A stretch of DNA of 64,000 nt from Palleronia caenipelagi (GCF_007004065.1 NZ_VFSV01000002.1:124001-188000); one strand, 5' to 3'; positions 1-9,030 are shown, counted from the stretch's first letter. The notes: a model not told the origin generated them from the letters alone. Translations and numbers: made by a program.

Positions 1-1092
1 GCCGCCGAGGTGGAGGCTGTGGCCCTCGACAGGACGATGGTGCGCAGCCGCAACCATCTGATGTCCGAGGCCGAGCGGCGCGCCGAGCAGCGCAAGCTCA
101 ACTGGCACGACATGCCGCACCATGAGCGCTTCGTTCAAACGAACCTCCTGGAGGATGACGGCCCTGCCCATGATCGCCTGCGGCGTCTGGTGTTCTCCGA
201 GTTCTCTGCTTCGATGATCAAAGCCCAGCGCCCGATGATCGAATCCTATGTGGCGCAGTTGCTGGATGATCTCGAAGATCGTACCGAGTTCGACTTCGTC
301 GAAGCCTTTGCCGCCCATGTGCCGGGCCTTGTGATCGGGCGGATCATCGGCGTCCCCGACGAATACGCACCGCAGCTGCGCCTCTGGTCCGAACAGGTCG
401 TGCGGTTCTTCGACGTGGCCCGCGATGACGCGGCCAAAGCGCTGGCGGAAACTGCGACGCGCGATTTCTACCACTTTCTGCTGGATCTGATCGCCCGGCG
501 CCGCCGCGTGCCGCAGGACGACCTGCTGACCAACTTGATCCGTCACCGCGACGCCGGGCAGCTCAGCGAAGACGAGCTGATCGCGACCGTCATGCTGATC
601 CTCATGGCGGGCCATGGCTCGACCATCGATGTGCTGGGGTCGGGGCTGCACGCGCTGTTGCGCTTTCCCGATCACCATACCCTCCTGAGTGCCGCGCCGG
701 AACTAATGCCAACGGCGATACAGGAAATGTTCCGTTACGAGGCGCCCTTGCCGTTTTTTCACCGTTATCTGACCGAAGATCGGGTGATCGCGGGCCAGCA
801 CTTGCCCGCCGGGGCCAAACTCGGCCTGCTCTATGGCGCGGCGAACCGGGACCCGGCGCGGTTTACCCACCCGGACCGTTTCGACATTACCCGCAGCCCC
901 AACCGGCATCTGGCTTTTGGCGGCGGCATGCATTTCTGCCTCGGCAAACATCTCGCCCGTCTCGGGATGGAGGTGATCTTTGGCGCGCTGAATGACCGGT
1001 TTTCGCGAATCGAGCTGGTCAGCCCGCCAGTCTACAAACTCGGGCTCTCCGTGCGCGGTCCTCAAAAGCTCCACATCGCCGTCACGCGCTGA
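1..1092 (+). CDS. Cytochrome P450, 5' end outside the window
   Basis: Haem-thiolate monooxygenase of the soluble bacterial P450 type; the substrate cannot be told from sequence. The frame is open to the left edge, and the visible part (about 363 codons) lacks the N-terminal few dozen residues of the usual ~400, so the real start lies upstream; the GTG at position 10 is only an internal candidate. Visible signatures in order: the I-helix oxygen-activation motif AGHGST, the K-helix ExxR motif (EMFR), and the haem-binding loop [15 protein letters not shown], whose Cys is encoded at about 937-939 and is the axial haem ligand. No ferredoxin or ferredoxin reductase gene is next to it, so electron donors must come from elsewhere or from genes left of the window. 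Confidence 0.93.
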   Translation, partial: AAEVEAVALDRTMVRSRNHLMSEAERRAEQRKLNWHDMPHHERFVQTNLLEDDGPAHDRLRRLVFSEFSASMIKAQRPMIESYVAQLLDDLEDRTEFDFVEAFAAHVPGLVIGRIIGVPDEYAPQLRLWSEQVVRFFDVARDDAAKALAETATRDFYHFLLDLIARRRRVPQDDLLTNLIRHRDAGQLSEDELIATVMLILMAGHGSTIDVLGSGLHALLRFPDHHTLLSAAPELMPTAIQEMFRYEAPLPFFHRYLTEDRVIAGQHLPAGAKLGLLYGAANRDPARFTHPDRFDITRSPNRHLAFGGGMHFCLGKHLARLGMEVIFGALNDRFSRIELVSPPVYKLGLSVRGPQKLHIAVTR

Positions 1093-1155
1093 CACCCTTT
1101 CGCGGCACCACCGGCGGTCCTATATGCCGCTGGATATGCATACGGAGACGGACCC

Positions 1156-1524
1156 ATGGAAATCCTGTCGATCTTTCTGGCTGGTGCTGCCGCAGGCGGC
1201 TTATGGCAACTGAACCGAAAGCGCGACCGTGCCCGCAGGGATCCGGCAAACCTCTGGACAGATCGCTTTCCCGGCGATGTGGTACGCGACACCAAAATGC
1301 TGCCAGACGGACGTTACGCGCTGATTGACAGCGATATGGGGCTGGGCGTCGTCCGGATAAAGGACGGCGCGGGCTGGCGCATCGGTCCCGACGACACTTA
1401 TTCGCAAGCCTCCGGGGACATTCAAATCTGCCCCAGTGAGATGGAAAAACGGTTTGAAATCAATATCAGCGCGGGCTCATTGGACGACGGCTGGGCAGAT
1501 AAGGTAAAGACCCACTCAACTTAG
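1156..1524 (+). CDS. Hypothetical protein with N-terminal membrane anchor
   Basis: Not a family I recognise. 122 residues starting MEILSIFLAGAAAGG, a short hydrophobic stretch (about residues 3-18) followed by basic residues (NRKRDRARR). That suggests a single inner-membrane anchor with a cytoplasmic remainder, or an uncleaved signal. The remainder is soluble and mixed, with no catalytic motif visible. A GGAGACGG Shine-Dalgarno-like sequence lies just upstream of the ATG. It follows the P450 gene by 63 bp on the same strand, but nothing in the sequence ties the two functionally. Confidence 0.6.
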   Translation: MEILSIFLAGAAAGGLWQLNRKRDRARRDPANLWTDRFPGDVVRDTKMLPDGRYALIDSDMGLGVVRIKDGAGWRIGPDDTYSQASGDIQICPSEMEKRFEINISAGSLDDGWADKVKTHST

Positions 1525-1620
1525 ACGTGCCTCTTGCGCGTTAACCAAATTTCTTTACCAGAGTTTCGGACGGCGAGGGACCGCTGTCATCACAATGTCA
1601 AAGAATGAAGTGGGTTCGGA

Positions 1621-2682
1621 ATGGCTATCGCAAATCTGACTGATGCGGTTCTTTTAGATGCAACACTGACAGACATAACTTCAGGGCCGAATACGTTTAC
1701 GGCAGGAACAGGCGGCACGATCGTACAGGCTCTGGACGACACGCAGGTGTTCTCGACTGCCTCTGCGTCGGATGATTTCATCCAGGTCGGCGACACCACT
1801 GTAATCGATGGAACGACCTGGACCGTTACGGGGATTGGCACGATCGAAGGAGAGGTCGACTACACCAATCCCGATACAGGATTGCCGGATACCGAGATCT
1901 ATACGGCTGGCCCGATCCTTTGGATTGAGGTCACCGACGGCACGACTACCCAGCTCATCATGTCATTTCCGGACTTTGACGGATTGCCCAAGATTACGGA
2001 GATCCGCACCGACCCCGGTTTCTTTAACACAGGTTTTGAAGATGAATCTGCAGCGGGCAGAGGCATTCTGATCTATAATGACGCGTCTGGAATCACGTCG
2101 GTCGTTTGCTTTGCCAAAGGCACTCTCATAACGACCGAGAACGGCGATATCCCTGTAGAGAACCTGCGTCCAGGCGATGTCGTCATGACAAAAAATAGCG
2201 GTACCCAAGAGATCCTTTGGATCGGGAAAAAACACCTTGATTCAGCGGCCCTACAGAACAATCCCAAGCTGCAGCCCTGCCGGATCGCACCCAACACTCT
2301 CGGGCCGTCGACACCTGATCGGGATTTGTATTTGTCCCCACAGCACCGCGTTCTGATTTCGTCTCAGGCAGCAAAGGATGCGTTTGGCTCGAACGAAGTC
2401 CTTATCCCCGTGATCAAGCTGACGATGATGGACGGGATCAGCCAGTGCGCTCTGGACAGCGTGGATTACTATCACATTCTGCTGAAAGACCATGACGTGG
2501 TTTTTGCCAATGGAGCTCCTGCAGAAACGCTGTTGCCCGGTCCTGAAGCTATGAAGAGCATCGGACCAGATGCCCGGCGGGAACTGAAACAACTTTTCCC
2601 CGAATTGTTCGCAACGGCCCAGCGGCCTCAGGCTATCTTCCCGATTGTCGAGCGTAAAAAGCAGGTTTCATTACTGGTGTAA
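1621..2682 (+). CDS. Hint (Hedgehog/intein)-domain protein
   Basis: 353-residue protein. An acidic, Thr/Asp-rich, beta-strand-like N-terminal region (about residues 1-160) is followed by a Hint module starting at CFAKGTLITTENGDIPVENL (about residue 163). The first Cys is the predicted nucleophile for the N-S acyl shift, and LRPGDVVMT is the usual Hint continuation. The end of the module carries the SPQHRVLI and ANGAPAETLLPG motifs common in the Hint_2 family, which is abundant in Rhodobacteraceae. No Sec signal is evident; many relatives are thought to leave the cell by type I secretion, but no RTX repeats or secretion genes are nearby. Autoprocessing is inferred from the family. Confidence 0.85.
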   Translation: MAIANLTDAVLLDATLTDITSGPNTFTAGTGGTIVQALDDTQVFSTASASDDFIQVGDTTVIDGTTWTVTGIGTIEGEVDYTNPDTGLPDTEIYTAGPILWIEVTDGTTTQLIMSFPDFDGLPKITEIRTDPGFFNTGFEDESAAGRGILIYNDASGITSVVCFAKGTLITTENGDIPVENLRPGDVVMTKNSGTQEILWIGKKHLDSAALQNNPKLQPCRIAPNTLGPSTPDRDLYLSPQHRVLISSQAAKDAFGSNEVLIPVIKLTMMDGISQCALDSVDYYHILLKDHDVVFANGAPAETLLPGPEAMKSIGPDARRELKQLFPELFATAQRPQAIFPIVERKKQVSLLV

Positions 2683-2687
2683 TGATC

Positions 2688-2719
2688 GGTCGCCCCGAAG
2701 CTACGCCCTCGGGGCGACC
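2688..2719. terminator. Bidirectional terminator hairpin between convergent genes
   Basis: A perfect 11-bp inverted repeat (GGTCGCCCCGA at 2688-2698, TCGGGGCGACC at 2709-2719) with a 10-nt loop lies in the 45-bp gap between the convergent Hint-protein and aminotransferase genes. There is no long T tract on either side, so termination efficiency is uncertain, but position and symmetry fit a shared terminator. Confidence 0.75.
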
Positions 2720-2727
2720 ACGTTGGA

Positions 2728-3585
2728 TCAGATCGCGGCCTTGCGGCTTTCTTCGAGGTAGATCTCCCGCAGACGACGGGCCACGGGACCGGGCGTTCCG
2801 TCGCCCAGCTTTTCACCGTCGATCTCCACCACCGGCATCACAAAGGCCGAGGCCGAGGTGACGAAGGCCTCGTCGGCCGCCTGCGCTTCCTCGATGGTAA
2901 AGGTCCGCTCCTCGACCTTCATCTGCGCCTCACGGGCAAAGCGCAGTACGGCCGCGCGGGTGATCCCATGCAGGATTTCGGTACCGAGCTGGCGGGTGAT
3001 GATCTTGCCGTCCTTGACGATATAGGCGTTGTTCGAGGTCCCCTCGGTCACCACCCCGTCCTCGACCATCCAGGCATCATCCGCACCCTTCGCCTTGGCT
3101 TCCATCTTCGCCATCGACGGATAGAGGAGCTGCACCGTCTTGATATCGCGACGGTCCCAGCGCAGGTCGGGCAGGCTTGCGACGCGGATGCCCTGATCCG
3201 CCTGCGGGCTGTTGGCGAGACCGGGCTTCGACTGAGTGAACAGCACCACCGATTGCGGCGTGTCTTCTGCCGGATAGGCAAAATCCCGGTCCGCGGCCCC
3301 GCGCGTGACCTGCAGATAGACCAGCCCGTCTTCGATCCCGTTGGCCTCGACCAGCCTGTGGTGGATCTCCAGCAGCTCATCCCGGCTCATGGGCATGCCC
3401 ATCCCAAGCTCCTTGAGCGACCGGTCCAGCCGCGCCGCATGACCGTCGAAATCAATCAGCTTGCCGCCCAGCACCGAGGTCACCTCATAAACTGCGTCGG
3501 CGAACAGAAAGCCCCGGTCGAAAACCGAGATTTTGGCGTCCTCTTCGGGGACGAACTGGCCATTGACGTAGACGGTGCGGGACAT
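2728..3585 (-). CDS. dat: D-amino-acid aminotransferase (PLP class IV)
   Basis: 285 residues, the normal length for the IlvE/Dat/PabC fold. The segment RDIKTVQLLYPSMAK contains the Lys expected to bind pyridoxal phosphate, and TEGTSNNAYIV is the class IV cofactor-binding motif. The reaction would interconvert D-amino acids and 2-oxo acids; D-alanine is the usual substrate. A branched-chain or aminodeoxychorismate role is less likely, because the N-terminus (MSRTVYVNGQFVPEEDA) and the DIK motif follow the D-type subgroup. The start is supported by an AGGAGG sequence a few bases upstream. It is convergent with the Hint gene and divergent from the TfoX-like gene. Confidence 0.88.
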   Translation of the reverse strand: MSRTVYVNGQFVPEEDAKISVFDRGFLFADAVYEVTSVLGGKLIDFDGHAARLDRSLKELGMGMPMSRDELLEIHHRLVEANGIEDGLVYLQVTRGAADRDFAYPAEDTPQSVVLFTQSKPGLANSPQADQGIRVASLPDLRWDRRDIKTVQLLYPSMAKMEAKAKGADDAWMVEDGVVTEGTSNNAYIVKDGKIITRQLGTEILHGITRAAVLRFAREAQMKVEERTFTIEEAQAADEAFVTSASAFVMPVVEIDGEKLGDGTPGPVARRLREIYLEESRKAAI

Positions 3586-3695
3586 TGGGGCCTCCTGTGT
3601 GGGTGGTCCTTGGTGTCCACCCTCTGCGGCGCAGCGTCAAGCAGGGATTGACTGTGACACTGCGGCGGCCGAGCCTTGGGTCAGGAGGGTCGCCC

Positions 3696-4013
3696 ATGCA
3701 GATGCCCACCCATGACGAAGGTCTTTTCGAGATGCTTTGCGAGATCGCGCAGGACGAGGCGCCCGACCTCAGACGCGGAAAGATGTTCGGCTGCCCTACG
3801 CTGTTTTCCGGGCGTAAGGCGGCCTTGGGCGTCTTTGGGGACCATGCGAACCTGAAATTGCCCCGCGACCGGGCCGAGGCGTTACTGGCCGAAGGGCGCG
3901 CCCTCCCGTTTGCGCCGGGAGGGCGCAAGATGGGGGGCTGGGTGTTGGTGGAGGATCCCGAAGCCAACGAGGATTTGGTCAGAGACTCCGCCCGATACCG
4001 CGCAGGCACCTGA
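3696..4013 (+). CDS. TfoX/Sxy N-terminal-domain protein
   Basis: 105 residues when started at the ATG at 3696, which has AGGAGG at 3683-3688 with good spacing; a longer reading from 3585 adds 37 unlikely residues overlapping the neighbour's leader. The core RRGKMFGCP...LGVFGDHANLKLP resembles the TfoX N-terminal fold, best known from competence regulation in gammaproteobacteria. In alphaproteobacteria such single-domain proteins are widespread and of unknown function. There is no TfoX C-terminal domain and no competence gene nearby, so a competence role should not be assumed. Confidence 0.75.
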   Translation: MQMPTHDEGLFEMLCEIAQDEAPDLRRGKMFGCPTLFSGRKAALGVFGDHANLKLPRDRAEALLAEGRALPFAPGGRKMGGWVLVEDPEANEDLVRDSARYRAGT

Positions 4014-4026
4014 TCCCCCCAAGCAG

Positions 4027-4203
4027 CTACCGCTCCCGACGCCGGGACCGTACCGACAGGCGTCGGATCAGCCGTGTCACACGCCGGGTTCCGGTTCGCG
4101 GAGCAGCGGTTCTGGGGCGCGGTTCGGTGCGGATTTGGCGGGGTGCCTGCGTGCGGTCGGTGCGCGTCGCGACGCGGAACGCATCGGCGTAAATATTTAG
4201 CAT
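4027..4203 (-). CDS. Small basic protein, divergent from a LysR regulator
   Basis: A 58-codon frame starting MLNIYADAFRVATR, preceded by a strong AAGGAGGACAG ribosome binding site (about 4208-4216 on the plus strand). The C-terminal half is very rich in Arg (TRLIRRLSVRSRRRER), giving a high positive charge. Third codon positions are GC-rich, like those of real genes here. It faces the LysR gene at 4340 across a 136-bp AT-richer interval and could be that regulator's target, which is inference. I know no family for it; short length and low complexity leave room for it being spurious. Confidence 0.42.
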   Translation of the reverse strand: MLNIYADAFRVATRTDRTQAPRQIRTEPRPRTAAPRTGTRRVTRLIRRLSVRSRRRER

Positions 4204-4339
4204 CTTCTGTCCTCCTTCAAATATCGCAAACTGTAATGGCAGATTGCAAAGGGGTTCTTCTCTAGGTCCTTTCAAGTTGCTCTGAACAAGCGCTTCACGC
4301 GACTCGCAAAGATTTACCAAGTGTAATATGAGCTAACAT

Positions 4340-5248
4340 ATGGACTGGCGCGACATTCCCTCCCTCTCGGCATTGCGGGCCTTTGAGGCGGCGGCCCGGT
4401 GTGGTTCGCTTTCGGCGGCGGCGCGTGAGCTGAACGTGACCCATGCGGCAGTGGCGCAGAGTGTCCGGCGGCTTGAATCCCATTTCGGCTGCCCTCTCCT
4501 CGTACGGGCGGGGGCCGGAATGGCTCCAACCCCTGAGGGTCAGCGGCTCGCGGCCGGGTTGGGAGACGGGTTTGGACAGATCGCCGGGGCCGTCCGGGAG
4601 CTGGCCCGGCGCAACGCAGCGCGCCCCCTGCGGCTGGCTCTGGCTCCCTCACTGGCCAATAACTGGCTGATGCCACGCATCGGGGATTTCTGGGCCGAGC
4701 ACCCCGATATCCAGATCGAGCTGGTCCCGGGCACCGAGCTGGTCGATCTGCGCCGGGACGGCTTCGACATGGCACTGCGCTACGGGACGGGACCCTGGCC
4801 GGGCGTCACCACGACGCGCCTGTTTCGGGCGACCCATGTGCTCGTCGCACCGCCGGAGCTGGGCCTTCGCCCGGTCGCCTCGCTGGCGGATTTGTCCGAT
4901 TGTGACGTCCTTACCGAGCGGTATCACGCGGAGGATTTGCTCTGGGCCGAGCGCGAAGGCCTGCGACATGACCGGATCACACTTCGCCGCCTGCCCACGC
5001 TTTCGATGGTTCTCGAAGCGGTGCGGACCGGATACGGCGCAGGCCTGATGCCTTGGGTCATGGCTCAGACAGACGTTCAGGCGGGACGGTTGCAGGTGCT
5101 CTACTGCGGGGACACCGCAGGTTTGGCCTATCACATGCTGACCCTGCCGGGGCGTGTTCCCGGCCCGGCGCTGCGCAGCTTTATGTCATGGCTCAGAAAG
5201 CAGGCTGACCTGACCCTTGGTACCGTACCCCCCGGGCCAACACCCTGA
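4340..5248 (+). CDS. LysR-family transcriptional regulator (GcvA-like)
   Basis: 302 residues with the standard LysR layout: winged helix-turn-helix in the first ~65 residues (SLSALRAFEAAARCGSLSAA through TPEGQRLA) and a periplasmic-binding-like effector domain from about residue 95. The PSLSALRAFEAAAR opening and WLMPRIGDFW segment are typical of the GcvA subgroup. The regulated genes are unknown; candidates are the divergent small basic ORF at 4203 and mcl1 downstream at 5350. The effector cannot be predicted. Confidence 0.9.
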   Translation: MDWRDIPSLSALRAFEAAARCGSLSAAARELNVTHAAVAQSVRRLESHFGCPLLVRAGAGMAPTPEGQRLAAGLGDGFGQIAGAVRELARRNAARPLRLALAPSLANNWLMPRIGDFWAEHPDIQIELVPGTELVDLRRDGFDMALRYGTGPWPGVTTTRLFRATHVLVAPPELGLRPVASLADLSDCDVLTERYHAEDLLWAEREGLRHDRITLRRLPTLSMVLEAVRTGYGAGLMPWVMAQTDVQAGRLQVLYCGDTAGLAYHMLTLPGRVPGPALRSFMSWLRKQADLTLGTVPPGPTP

Positions 5249-5349
5249 CGTAGCGGCTTCTGCGGCAGTGCAGCATTTCCTCTTGCACCGCAGCGCGCAG
5301 CTATCTAACCCTTCCCGCGAATGTAGCGAAATAAAATTGCGAGGCCGAT

Positions 5350-6309
5350 ATGTCCTTCAAGATCCAGCCCCAGCCCGTCGCCCGGCCCAACCGCTGCCAG
5401 CTCTTTGGCCCGGGTTCGCGCCCTGCACTGTTTGAAAAGATGGCAGCTTCGGCGGCGGATGTGATCAATCTCGACCTCGAAGACTCGGTTTCGCCCGACG
5501 ACAAGGCCGAGGCGCGCAAGAACATTATTCAGGCGATCGGCGACGTGGACTGGGGCAACAAGCACCTGGCGGTCCGCATCAATGGGCTCGATTCGCCCTA
5601 TTGGTATCGTGACGTGGTGGACCTGCTGGAGCAGACAAGCGACCGCATCGACCAGATCATGATCCCCAAGGTCGGCAACGCCGCCGATATTTACGCGGTG
5701 GACGCTCTCGTCAGCTCCATCGAGGCCGCTAAGGGCCGGACGAAGCCCATCGCGCTGGAGGTGATCATCGAGACTGCTGCGGGCCTCACCCATGTGAACG
5801 AGATCGCCGCCGCCAGTCCCCGCTTGCAGGCGATGAGCCTCGGCGCGGCAGATTTCGCGGCCTCCATGGGGATGGCCACCACCGGGATCGGTGGCACGCA
5901 GGAGAACTATTACATGCTGCGTGAGGGACAGAAATACTGGGCCGATCCGTGGCACTGGGCACAGACCGCCATCGTCGGCGCCTGCCGCACCCATGGCATC
6001 CTGCCGGTGGATGGTCCGTTTGGCGATTTCTCCGACGATGACGGCTTCCGCGCGCAGGCGCTGCGCTCGGCGACGCTCGGGATGGTCGGCAAATGGGCGA
6101 TTCATCCGAAGCAGATCGCGCTCGCCAATGAGGTCTTCACCCCGTCCGAGGCTGCCGTCACCGAGGCGCGGGAGATCCTCGCCGCCATGGAAGAGGCCAA
6201 GGCCAGCGGGCAAGGCGCGACCACGTATAAAGGCAAGCTCATCGATCTGGCCTCGATCCGTCAGGCCGAGGTGATCGTCCGTCAGGCCGACATGATCGCG
6301 GGCAACTGA
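5350..6309 (+). CDS. mcl1: L-malyl-CoA/beta-methylmalyl-CoA lyase
   Basis: 319 residues of the CitE-like TIM-barrel family, closest in my reading to Rhodobacter Mcl1. It cleaves beta-methylmalyl-CoA to glyoxylate and propionyl-CoA, and L-malyl-CoA to glyoxylate and acetyl-CoA, in the ethylmalonyl-CoA pathway. Known active-site positions of the family appear in register: Arg76 (VRINGL), the Mg-binding Glu141 (EVIIETAAGL) and Asp168 (SLGAADFAAS). Its presence suggests acetate assimilation by the ethylmalonyl-CoA route and/or handling of methylmalyl-CoA; the other pathway genes are not in the window. It ends 2 bp from the convergent Lrp gene. Confidence 0.93.
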   Translation: MSFKIQPQPVARPNRCQLFGPGSRPALFEKMAASAADVINLDLEDSVSPDDKAEARKNIIQAIGDVDWGNKHLAVRINGLDSPYWYRDVVDLLEQTSDRIDQIMIPKVGNAADIYAVDALVSSIEAAKGRTKPIALEVIIETAAGLTHVNEIAAASPRLQAMSLGAADFAASMGMATTGIGGTQENYYMLREGQKYWADPWHWAQTAIVGACRTHGILPVDGPFGDFSDDDGFRAQALRSATLGMVGKWAIHPKQIALANEVFTPSEAAVTEAREILAAMEEAKASGQGATTYKGKLIDLASIRQAEVIVRQADMIAGN

Positions 6310-6311
6310 GG

Positions 6312-6764
6312 TTACCGGCGCTCATCCTTGGGGGATCCCATGACCACATAGGTCTGGATCGTGTTGACCTGAGGCAGAGCGCCCAGAATCTCCGTGTGAA
6401 AATGCTTGTAGGCGGCCAGATCCGCCGCCTCTACGCGCAACAAATACTCGACCGAGCCGGTGATATTGTGGCACTCGCGCACCTCCGGCGCATGGGTCAT
6501 CCGCCGCTCGAATGCTTCCTGAGCCGATTTCGTATGCTCGCTCAGCCCGACAGTGACATAGGCCAGAAAGCCGATCCCGGTTTTGCTAGGATTGAGCACC
6601 GCCCGATAACCTTCGATCACACCGGATTTTTCCAGCGCCGCCACCCGCCGCAGGCAGGCCGAAGGCGAGAGCCCGATCCGGTCTGACAGCGACAGATTGC
6701 TGATGCGCCCGTCAGTGGAAAGCTCACGCAATATCCGCGCGTCGATATTGTCGATCTGATGCAT
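6312..6764 (-). CDS. Lrp/AsnC-family transcriptional regulator
   Basis: 150 residues: an AsnC-type helix-turn-helix (ARILRELSTDGRISNLSLSDRIGLSPSA region, about residues 8-45) and a C-terminal RAM/ligand domain with the ECHNITGSVEYLLRVEAADL segment that forms the amino-acid-binding dimer interface. It is transcribed divergently from a LysE-type exporter across a 72-bp AT-rich gap. That is the classic arrangement for an amino-acid-responsive activator controlling an exporter; the specific amino acid is not predictable. Confidence 0.92.
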   Translation of the reverse strand: MHQIDNIDARILRELSTDGRISNLSLSDRIGLSPSACLRRVAALEKSGVIEGYRAVLNPSKTGIGFLAYVTVGLSEHTKSAQEAFERRMTHAPEVRECHNITGSVEYLLRVEAADLAAYKHFHTEILGALPQVNTIQTYVVMGSPKDERR

Positions 6765-6836
6765 AAGTTGTGGATATTGCGAGAATGCGCCGCTATTTGC
6801 AACCTTTTGATGGATAGGTCACGATATGTTGCGTGA

Positions 6837-7433
6837 ATGGATATACAAACGCTGTTTTCCCTGACCCTGTTCTCCCTTGCGACTCTGGGCTCGCCCGGGC
6901 CGAACAATCTGATGCTCATGGCCTCGGGCGCCAATTTTGGCCTCCGCCGCACATTTCCCCATATGGCGGGGGTCGCTTATGGCTTTCCCTTGATGGTGCT
7001 TGGCGTGGGCGTCGGTGTGATGCAGATCTTTGCGCTCTGGCCAGTGACGGAAACGATCCTGAAATTCGTCTCCGTAGCCTATCTGCTGTGGTTGGCTTGG
7101 AAAATCGCGCGGGCGGATGCGCCCGGCAAAGGCCGCAGCGGCGCGCGGCCGCTCAGCTTTCTGCAAGCCGCCGCGTTCCAGTGGGTGAACCCCAAGGCCT
7201 GGTCCATGGCCATCGCCGCCGTGACCCTTTACGCACCCGACCGATCCGTCGGAGCGATCCTGTTGGTGGTCATCTCCTTCGCCCTGTTCGGCTCGCTCAC
7301 CGCGCCGTTCTGGACATCTCTGGGAACGGTGGTGCGCCGCTGGCTCGATCAGCCCGGACGGTTACGCCTGTTCAACCGGACGGCCGCGGCGTTGCTGGTT
7401 CTGTCCATGGTCCCGTTGCTGGCAGGTGCCTGA
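6837..7433 (+). CDS. LysE-family amino-acid exporter
   Basis: 198-residue inner-membrane protein with about six hydrophobic segments. The N-terminal SPGPNNLMLMASG motif is diagnostic of the LysE/RhtB family. Exports amino acids or derivatives by proton antiport (family knowledge). The divergent Lrp/AsnC regulator is its likely controller. The first transmembrane helix starts at residue 3, so the ATG at 6837 is the natural start, but no strong Shine-Dalgarno is visible (the leader reads ATATGTTGCGTGA). Confidence 0.9.
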   Translation: MDIQTLFSLTLFSLATLGSPGPNNLMLMASGANFGLRRTFPHMAGVAYGFPLMVLGVGVGVMQIFALWPVTETILKFVSVAYLLWLAWKIARADAPGKGRSGARPLSFLQAAAFQWVNPKAWSMAIAAVTLYAPDRSVGAILLVVISFALFGSLTAPFWTSLGTVVRRWLDQPGRLRLFNRTAAALLVLSMVPLLAGA

Positions 7434-7485
7434 CCGCTTGACCCCGGCGCGCGCAGACGCCATCTGAACGGGCAAGGAGATCGCC

Positions 7486-8442
7486 ATGACCCAATATCTC
7501 GACTTTGAAAAGCCGCTGGCCGACCTCGAAGGCAAAGCCACCGAGTTGCGTGCCATGGCTGAGGCCGGTGACGACGTGCTGGAACAGGCCAACGCGCTGG
7601 ACGCCAAGGCGCAAACGAAGCTCGAAGCGCTCTATAAGAACCTGACCGCGTGGCAGAAATGTCAGGTGGCCCGGCATCCTGAGCGGCCCCACTGCCTCGA
7701 TTACGTGCGTGAGCTGTTCACCGAGTTCACCCCGCTGGCGGGCGATCGTAATTTCGCCGAGGACCTGTCGGTGATCGGGGGCATGGCGCGGCTGAACGGA
7801 CGCCCTGTGATGGTGATTGGTCAGGAAAAGGGCGACGACACAAAATCCCGCCTGACCCGGAATTTCGGCATGGCCCGTCCCGAGGGCTACCGCAAGGCCG
7901 TCCGGCTGATGGATCTGGCGGACCGCTTTGGGCTGCCCGTGATCAGTCTGATCGACACACCCGGCGCCTATCCGGGCAAGGGTGCGGAAGAGCGGGGGCA
8001 ATCCGACGCCATCGCACGCTCGACGCAGAAGGGCCTGCAAATCGGCGTCCCGTCGGTCAGCGTGGTGATCGGTGAAGGCGGGTCGGGCGGCGCGGTGGCC
8101 TTTGCCACGTCAAGCCGCGTCGCGATGCTGGAGCATTCGATCTATTCGGTGATCTCGCCCGAAGGCTGTGCCTCCATCCTCTGGAAAGAGGCCGAGAAGA
8201 TGCGCGAAGCCGCGGAAGCCCTGAAGCTGACCGCACAGAATCTCAAAGCTCTCGGCGTCATTGATCGGATTGTGCCGGAACCCATGGGTGGCGCGCAGCG
8301 CGACCCCAAGGAGGCCATCACCCGCGTTGGTCGCGCCATCGAAGACATGCTGGACGAGATGCAAGGCCTGTCGCCTGATGAGATCCGTGCCCAGCGGCGG
8401 CAGAAATTCCTGTCGATGGGGACAACCGGTCTGGCTGCCTGA
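7486..8442 (+). CDS. accA: Acetyl-CoA carboxylase carboxyltransferase subunit alpha
   Basis: 318 residues, standard length. Transfers the carboxyl group from biotin-BCCP to acetyl-CoA to form malonyl-CoA, as part of the AccA2-AccD2 complex in fatty acid synthesis. The N-terminal helical domain ([18 protein letters not shown]) and the crotonase-like core with [12 protein letters not shown] and [14 protein letters not shown] are characteristic. AAGGAG precedes the ATG. accD is not in the window, as is usual, since accA and accD are generally unlinked. Confidence 0.97.
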   Translation: MTQYLDFEKPLADLEGKATELRAMAEAGDDVLEQANALDAKAQTKLEALYKNLTAWQKCQVARHPERPHCLDYVRELFTEFTPLAGDRNFAEDLSVIGGMARLNGRPVMVIGQEKGDDTKSRLTRNFGMARPEGYRKAVRLMDLADRFGLPVISLIDTPGAYPGKGAEERGQSDAIARSTQKGLQIGVPSVSVVIGEGGSGGAVAFATSSRVAMLEHSIYSVISPEGCASILWKEAEKMREAAEALKLTAQNLKALGVIDRIVPEPMGGAQRDPKEAITRVGRAIEDMLDEMQGLSPDEIRAQRRQKFLSMGTTGLAA

Positions 8443-8515
8443 CCCAAGGTCAGGCGGACTTCCGCCACTGCGGGCACTACACCGCGGTCACGCGATCTTT
8501 TCATGTCGCGACATC

Positions 8516-8556
8516 TTGCAAGCGCTTGCCTGAGCGGTCACCCATGTTGCTATAAA
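8516..8556 (+). promoter_or_regulatory. Putative mscL promoter with LacI-type palindrome
   Basis: GCAAGCGCTTGC (8518-8529) is a perfect 12-bp palindrome inside TTGCAAGCGCTTGCC, close to the generic LacI-family operator with its central CG. A TATAAA -10-like hexamer lies at 8551-8556, 27 bp before the mscL ATG. The palindrome overlaps where a -35 element would fall (TTGCCT at 8526-8531, 19-bp spacer). No LacI-family regulator gene is in the window. Confidence 0.4.
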
Positions 8557-8582
8557 AACGGTATTCAACAGAGGGGACCGCA

Positions 8583-8966
8583 ATGCTTCAAGAGTTCAAG
8601 GATTTCATCGCCAAGGGCAATGTCATGGACATGGCCGTCGGCATCATCGTCGGCGCAGCTTTCACAGCCATTGTCACGTCGCTCGTCGACGACCTGATCA
8701 ATCCGCTGATCGGGCTGTTCGTCGGCGGTCTCGATTTCTCCGGTCTGTCCGTTGGAATCGGCGAAGCCCAATTCATGTATGGCAACTTCATCACCGCAGT
8801 GATCAACTTCCTGATCATCGCCTTCGTGGTTTTTCTCCTCGTGCGCGCCGTCAACCGGATCAAGGCGGCGGCTGAGAAGCCTGAAGATGTGGCCCCGGAG
8901 GTTGAGACCGGCCCGTCCGAGCTCGACGTCCTGCTTGAGATCCGGGACCAGCTGAAAACCCGCTGA
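8583..8966 (+). CDS. mscL: Large-conductance mechanosensitive channel
   Basis: 127 residues, two transmembrane helices. The N-terminal [20 protein letters not shown] amphipathic helix and pore-lining TM1 ([19 protein letters not shown]) are highly characteristic, as is the C-terminal coiled segment ([11 protein letters not shown]). Releases solutes during hypo-osmotic shock; homopentamer in the inner membrane. GAGGGG precedes the ATG. Monocistronic: own promoter upstream and a terminator hairpin downstream. Confidence 0.97.
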   Translation: MLQEFKDFIAKGNVMDMAVGIIVGAAFTAIVTSLVDDLINPLIGLFVGGLDFSGLSVGIGEAQFMYGNFITAVINFLIIAFVVFLLVRAVNRIKAAAEKPEDVAPEVETGPSELDVLLEIRDQLKTR

Positions 8967-8996
8967 TCTTTTGCGCTCCGGCGCATCGACGGCATC

Positions 8997-9030
8997 AACC
9001 CGGGAGAGGCGCGGCCTTTTCCGGGTTTTT
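8997..9030 (+). terminator. Rho-independent terminator of mscL
   Basis: AACCCGG (8997-9003) pairs with CCGGGTT (9021-9027), followed by a run of T (9026-9030). The stem is 7 bp with a 17-nt loop, 31 bp past the mscL stop. Confidence 0.75.
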
